Of a stretch of DNA of 43,936 nt, positions 41,881 through 43,936 are shown one piece after another. The translations under genes and the position numbers were made by a program. Below the pieces are notes generated by a model. The model saw only the letters and a list, made by a program, of their open reading frames with translations, did no database searches and was not told the origin of the DNA. The DNA is from Fidelibacterota bacterium (lineage in GTDB: Bacteria; Fidelibacterota; UBA2242). Positions within the stretch are counted from its first letter, which is position 1; every line of letters starts with the position of its first letter. The stretch spans positions 1 to 43,936 of the forward strand of contig DSAS01000046.1 of NCBI GenBank assembly GCA_011046365.1, read 5' to 3'.

Positions 41881-41943
41881 ACAATCAAAGGCTATTTTGA
41901 ATCGCGAATAAAAATCAATTTTCGCAATTAATCACGACTGGAT

Positions 41944-43905
41944 GTGACTTTGAACAGATGGAAAATTTTCGGTTTTTCGCTCGTCCTCTTTTATTACAGC
42001 ATCCTGCTTGGTCAAGAGTCTGAATTCGAAGACTGGCTGGAAATGGACCTGAGCGAGCTGATGAATATCAAGGTCACAACCGCCACGAAACGGGACCAGC
42101 TCATCAAACGCGTCCCGGCAACTGTTCGGATCATCACCGCCAAACAGATCGAAGAGCGGGCTTATCAGACGCTGGAAGATGTGCTGGCGGATTTGCCCGG
42201 CTTTCAGTTTCGCAATATTCAGGGCTTCAACAGCTACTCCTTCCAGCGTGGCGCACCCAGCCAGAATAATCTGATTCTGGTGCTCATTGACGGGATCCAG
42301 ATCAATGAACTGAATTCCGGCGGATTTTACGGCGGTTATCAATACAATCTCCAGAATGTCAAACAGATCGAGGTGGTTTACGGTCCCTCCTCTGCCCTCT
42401 ACGGCACGAACGCCATTTCCGGCATTATCAATATTATCACCAAAGATGCCGAAAACTCGCCCCGGGCAAGCGCCAGTCTGGCAGGTGGTTCTTTCGGCAG
42501 TCTGTTCGCCGACGGTTCTTATGCCTTTCACTCTGCCGACTCCGATCTCGGCGTATTCCTCACCGCTCACTACAAGCAAACCGAAAAGGCTGAGCTCGGC
42601 GGCGCTGCCGGTGACAATAATTGGTCGGAAAATATGGAAAATTTCGAGAAAGTCTGTGGCTTCGACTCACGGATCAACTATCAAAAAAGCCACTTCGGTC
42701 TGACACTCCAGGATAAACAGGCGTCCCGCACAACCAACTATAAATCCACTGGAACCGATTACCTGGATTCCGGGACCAATTTTCACATTCGCTTTATCAA
42801 TGCCTATTTCAGAAACCTCTACGATAAAAAATCCGACTGGTCGCTTAAATCCTCGCTCTACTACCGAAATGCCACCGTAATGGACAATACCATCGCCTAC
42901 ATCCGTACCGATACGTTGGGACAGGTCGGCTACTATCGTCCCAATGCACTAGTGGGAATCGAAGAACAGTTTGACTATCAATTCAATGAGGATGCCAATC
43001 TGACCGCCGGTGCGGTTATGGAGTACGAAAAACTATCTGCGGATTTTTCAGTAACCCACAGCGGTGATCCGGACATAGCACCACCCAAACCCGCCGCACC
43101 CGACTTTGAGAAAAACCGGCTGCTCAGTCTCTATCTGCAGTCACAATATCAATTTCATCCCACGGCTGAATTTACCGGCGGGATTCGTCTCGACCGGAGT
43201 ACCTACTACGGAACCGTCTATACACCCCGCTTGGGAATCGTCTATACCCGGAACTATCATACCGTAAAATTGCTCTACACCGAAGCCTTCCGCGCTCCGA
43301 AACCGTGGGATTACAACTGGGGCGACGGTAACCTAAGCCTCAATCCCGAACGCATGAAGTCCCTGGAACTTACCACCATTCACACGCCCATACCCCATCT
43401 CAGAATTGATCTTTCTTTATATAAAAACCAGATTTACGATAAGTTGACCCAGACCGAAACCAAATGGATCAACGCCAACCGCCTGAATACAACCGGACTG
43501 GAAACCGGCGTCGAATACAGTCGTAACAGGACTCAAATTTACTTCAATTATACTTTTACCGATTCCAGATATGACGACGGCAGCACTGTCCCGGAAATCG
43601 CCCTTCACGGTTTTAATATAGGCGCCGCTTATACTCTGCGGCATAATTTAAAGCTTAATTTGCGGGCAAATTACCTCGGACGGCGTAAAAATCCGGCGCA
43701 CATCACTACGACAGATAGCGATTATGTCGAACCCTATTTTGTCTTGAATGGCGTGATCAATTATAAACCACTTCCCAATCTGGAGCTCCAGACGGCTGTC
43801 TATAATCTGCTGGACGCCTGCTATTACCACACATCCAACCGACCTCCGGAGCGCTATCGCCAGGCTCAGCGCACGATAGTTATCAAGATTATCTGTCAAA
43901 TCTGA
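41944..43905 (+). CDS. TonB-dependent outer-membrane receptor
   Basis: A 653-residue receptor with a signal peptide (ending LLGQ), the FCB-type N-terminal stretch DLSELMNIKVTTATKR, a plug domain (residues 55-165, with VLADLPGFQFRNIQG, VLIDGIQINE and VYGPSSALYGTNAISGIINIITK) and a 22-strand-type barrel with LLYTEAFRAPKPWDYNWGD and a final QRTIVIKIICQI strand. Such receptors import siderophores, cobalamin, sugars or other large ligands using TonB energy; the substrate is not evident. The start is uncertain: GTG 41944 or TTG 41950, since the nearby ATG 41942 is out of frame. No TonB/ExbBD gene is in the window. Confidence 0.9.
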   Translation: MTLNRWKIFGFSLVLFYYSILLGQESEFEDWLEMDLSELMNIKVTTATKRDQLIKRVPATVRIITAKQIEERAYQTLEDVLADLPGFQFRNIQGFNSYSFQRGAPSQNNLILVLIDGIQINELNSGGFYGGYQYNLQNVKQIEVVYGPSSALYGTNAISGIINIITKDAENSPRASASLAGGSFGSLFADGSYAFHSADSDLGVFLTAHYKQTEKAELGGAAGDNNWSENMENFEKVCGFDSRINYQKSHFGLTLQDKQASRTTNYKSTGTDYLDSGTNFHIRFINAYFRNLYDKKSDWSLKSSLYYRNATVMDNTIAYIRTDTLGQVGYYRPNALVGIEEQFDYQFNEDANLTAGAVMEYEKLSADFSVTHSGDPDIAPPKPAAPDFEKNRLLSLYLQSQYQFHPTAEFTGGIRLDRSTYYGTVYTPRLGIVYTRNYHTVKLLYTEAFRAPKPWDYNWGDGNLSLNPERMKSLELTTIHTPIPHLRIDLSLYKNQIYDKLTQTETKWINANRLNTTGLETGVEYSRNRTQIYFNYTFTDSRYDDGSTVPEIALHGFNIGAAYTLRHNLKLNLRANYLGRRKNPAHITTTDSDYVEPYFVLNGVINYKPLPNLELQTAVYNLLDACYYHTSNRPPERYRQAQRTIVIKIICQI

Positions 43906-43936
43906 GCAGAATGTTATTAGCGGCTAATTAAAGGAA

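Noticed and set aside
41932-42579. 215-residue open frame on the minus strand
   Set aside because: It lies wholly antisense to the plug domain of the TonB-dependent receptor, has no recognisable domain or ribosome-binding site, and is a typical shadow frame.
1-43936. tRNA, rRNA, CRISPR arrays, transposases, integrases or attachment sites
   Set aside because: Most gaps are short and were read on both strands; none shows the expected structures or repeats.

Overview
The window is a dense, almost entirely plus-strand stretch of a Gram-negative genome, probably from the FCB side of the tree (Calditrichota, Neomarinimicrobiota, Cloacimonadota, KSB1 or similar). The evidence is several extracellular proteins ending in a type IX secretion (Por)-like C-terminal sorting domain with the YPNPFNP signature, many outer-membrane barrels, lipoprotein signals and a TonB-dependent receptor. 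The genus cannot be read from the sequence. No rRNA, tRNA, CRISPR array or transposase was seen. Base composition is mixed around 50% GC, with several clearly AT-richer genes among the surface proteins.

Region 1 (1-3504): the tail of a TPR protein, a dGTPase-family HD hydrolase, a histidine-kinase-like protein that has lost its ATP-binding boxes, and an overlapping NtrC-class sigma-54 activator. Region 2 (3505-14742): a complete type IV pilus/type II secretion-like operon in the order pilB, pilC, major pilin, two minor pseudopilins, pilD, PilX-like, pilM, pilN, pilO, pilP-like and pilQ, closed by two tandem stand-alone receiver proteins. The 225-bp leader of this operon holds a sigma-54-like -24/-12 promoter and two upstream dyads of identical design (TGTAA-N8-TTACA), so the adjacent NtrC-type activator probably switches the pilus on. 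No pilT is present.

Region 3 (14743-17307): a NylB/class C-like serine hydrolase and a DRG/Obg-type GTPase with a TGS domain, followed by an 86-bp inverted-repeat element. Region 4 (17538-27422): an overlapping gene series of an acetolactate-decarboxylase lipoprotein, membrane histidine kinase, second sigma-54 activator, coiled-coil exported protein and outer-membrane barrel. A second sigma-54-like promoter preceded by two tandem CCTCAAA palindromes follows, then a zinc-ribbon/barrel protein, a serpin lipoprotein and another barrel. I infer that the second activator drives this downstream set.

Region 5 (27490-34548): a cluster of secreted proteins with sorting domains. These are a triple Cys-rich repeat protein, an orphan sorting domain, an Asp-box (BNR) repeat protein and a DUF3160 protein broken by one in-frame TGA. 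Two of the sorting domains share an 86-nt block with 85 identities. Region 6 (34747-43905): a lipoprotein, small membrane proteins, AMP nucleosidase, a WG-repeat protein, a START-like protein, a phosphate-selective-porin-like barrel, an M14 peptidase fused to a degenerate amidohydrolase domain, and a TonB-dependent receptor.

The most promising points are the two matched sigma-54 promoter/dyad sets, each paired with an NtrC-class regulator, and the unusual coupling of an exported acetolactate decarboxylase to a two-component system upstream of a serpin/barrel unit.
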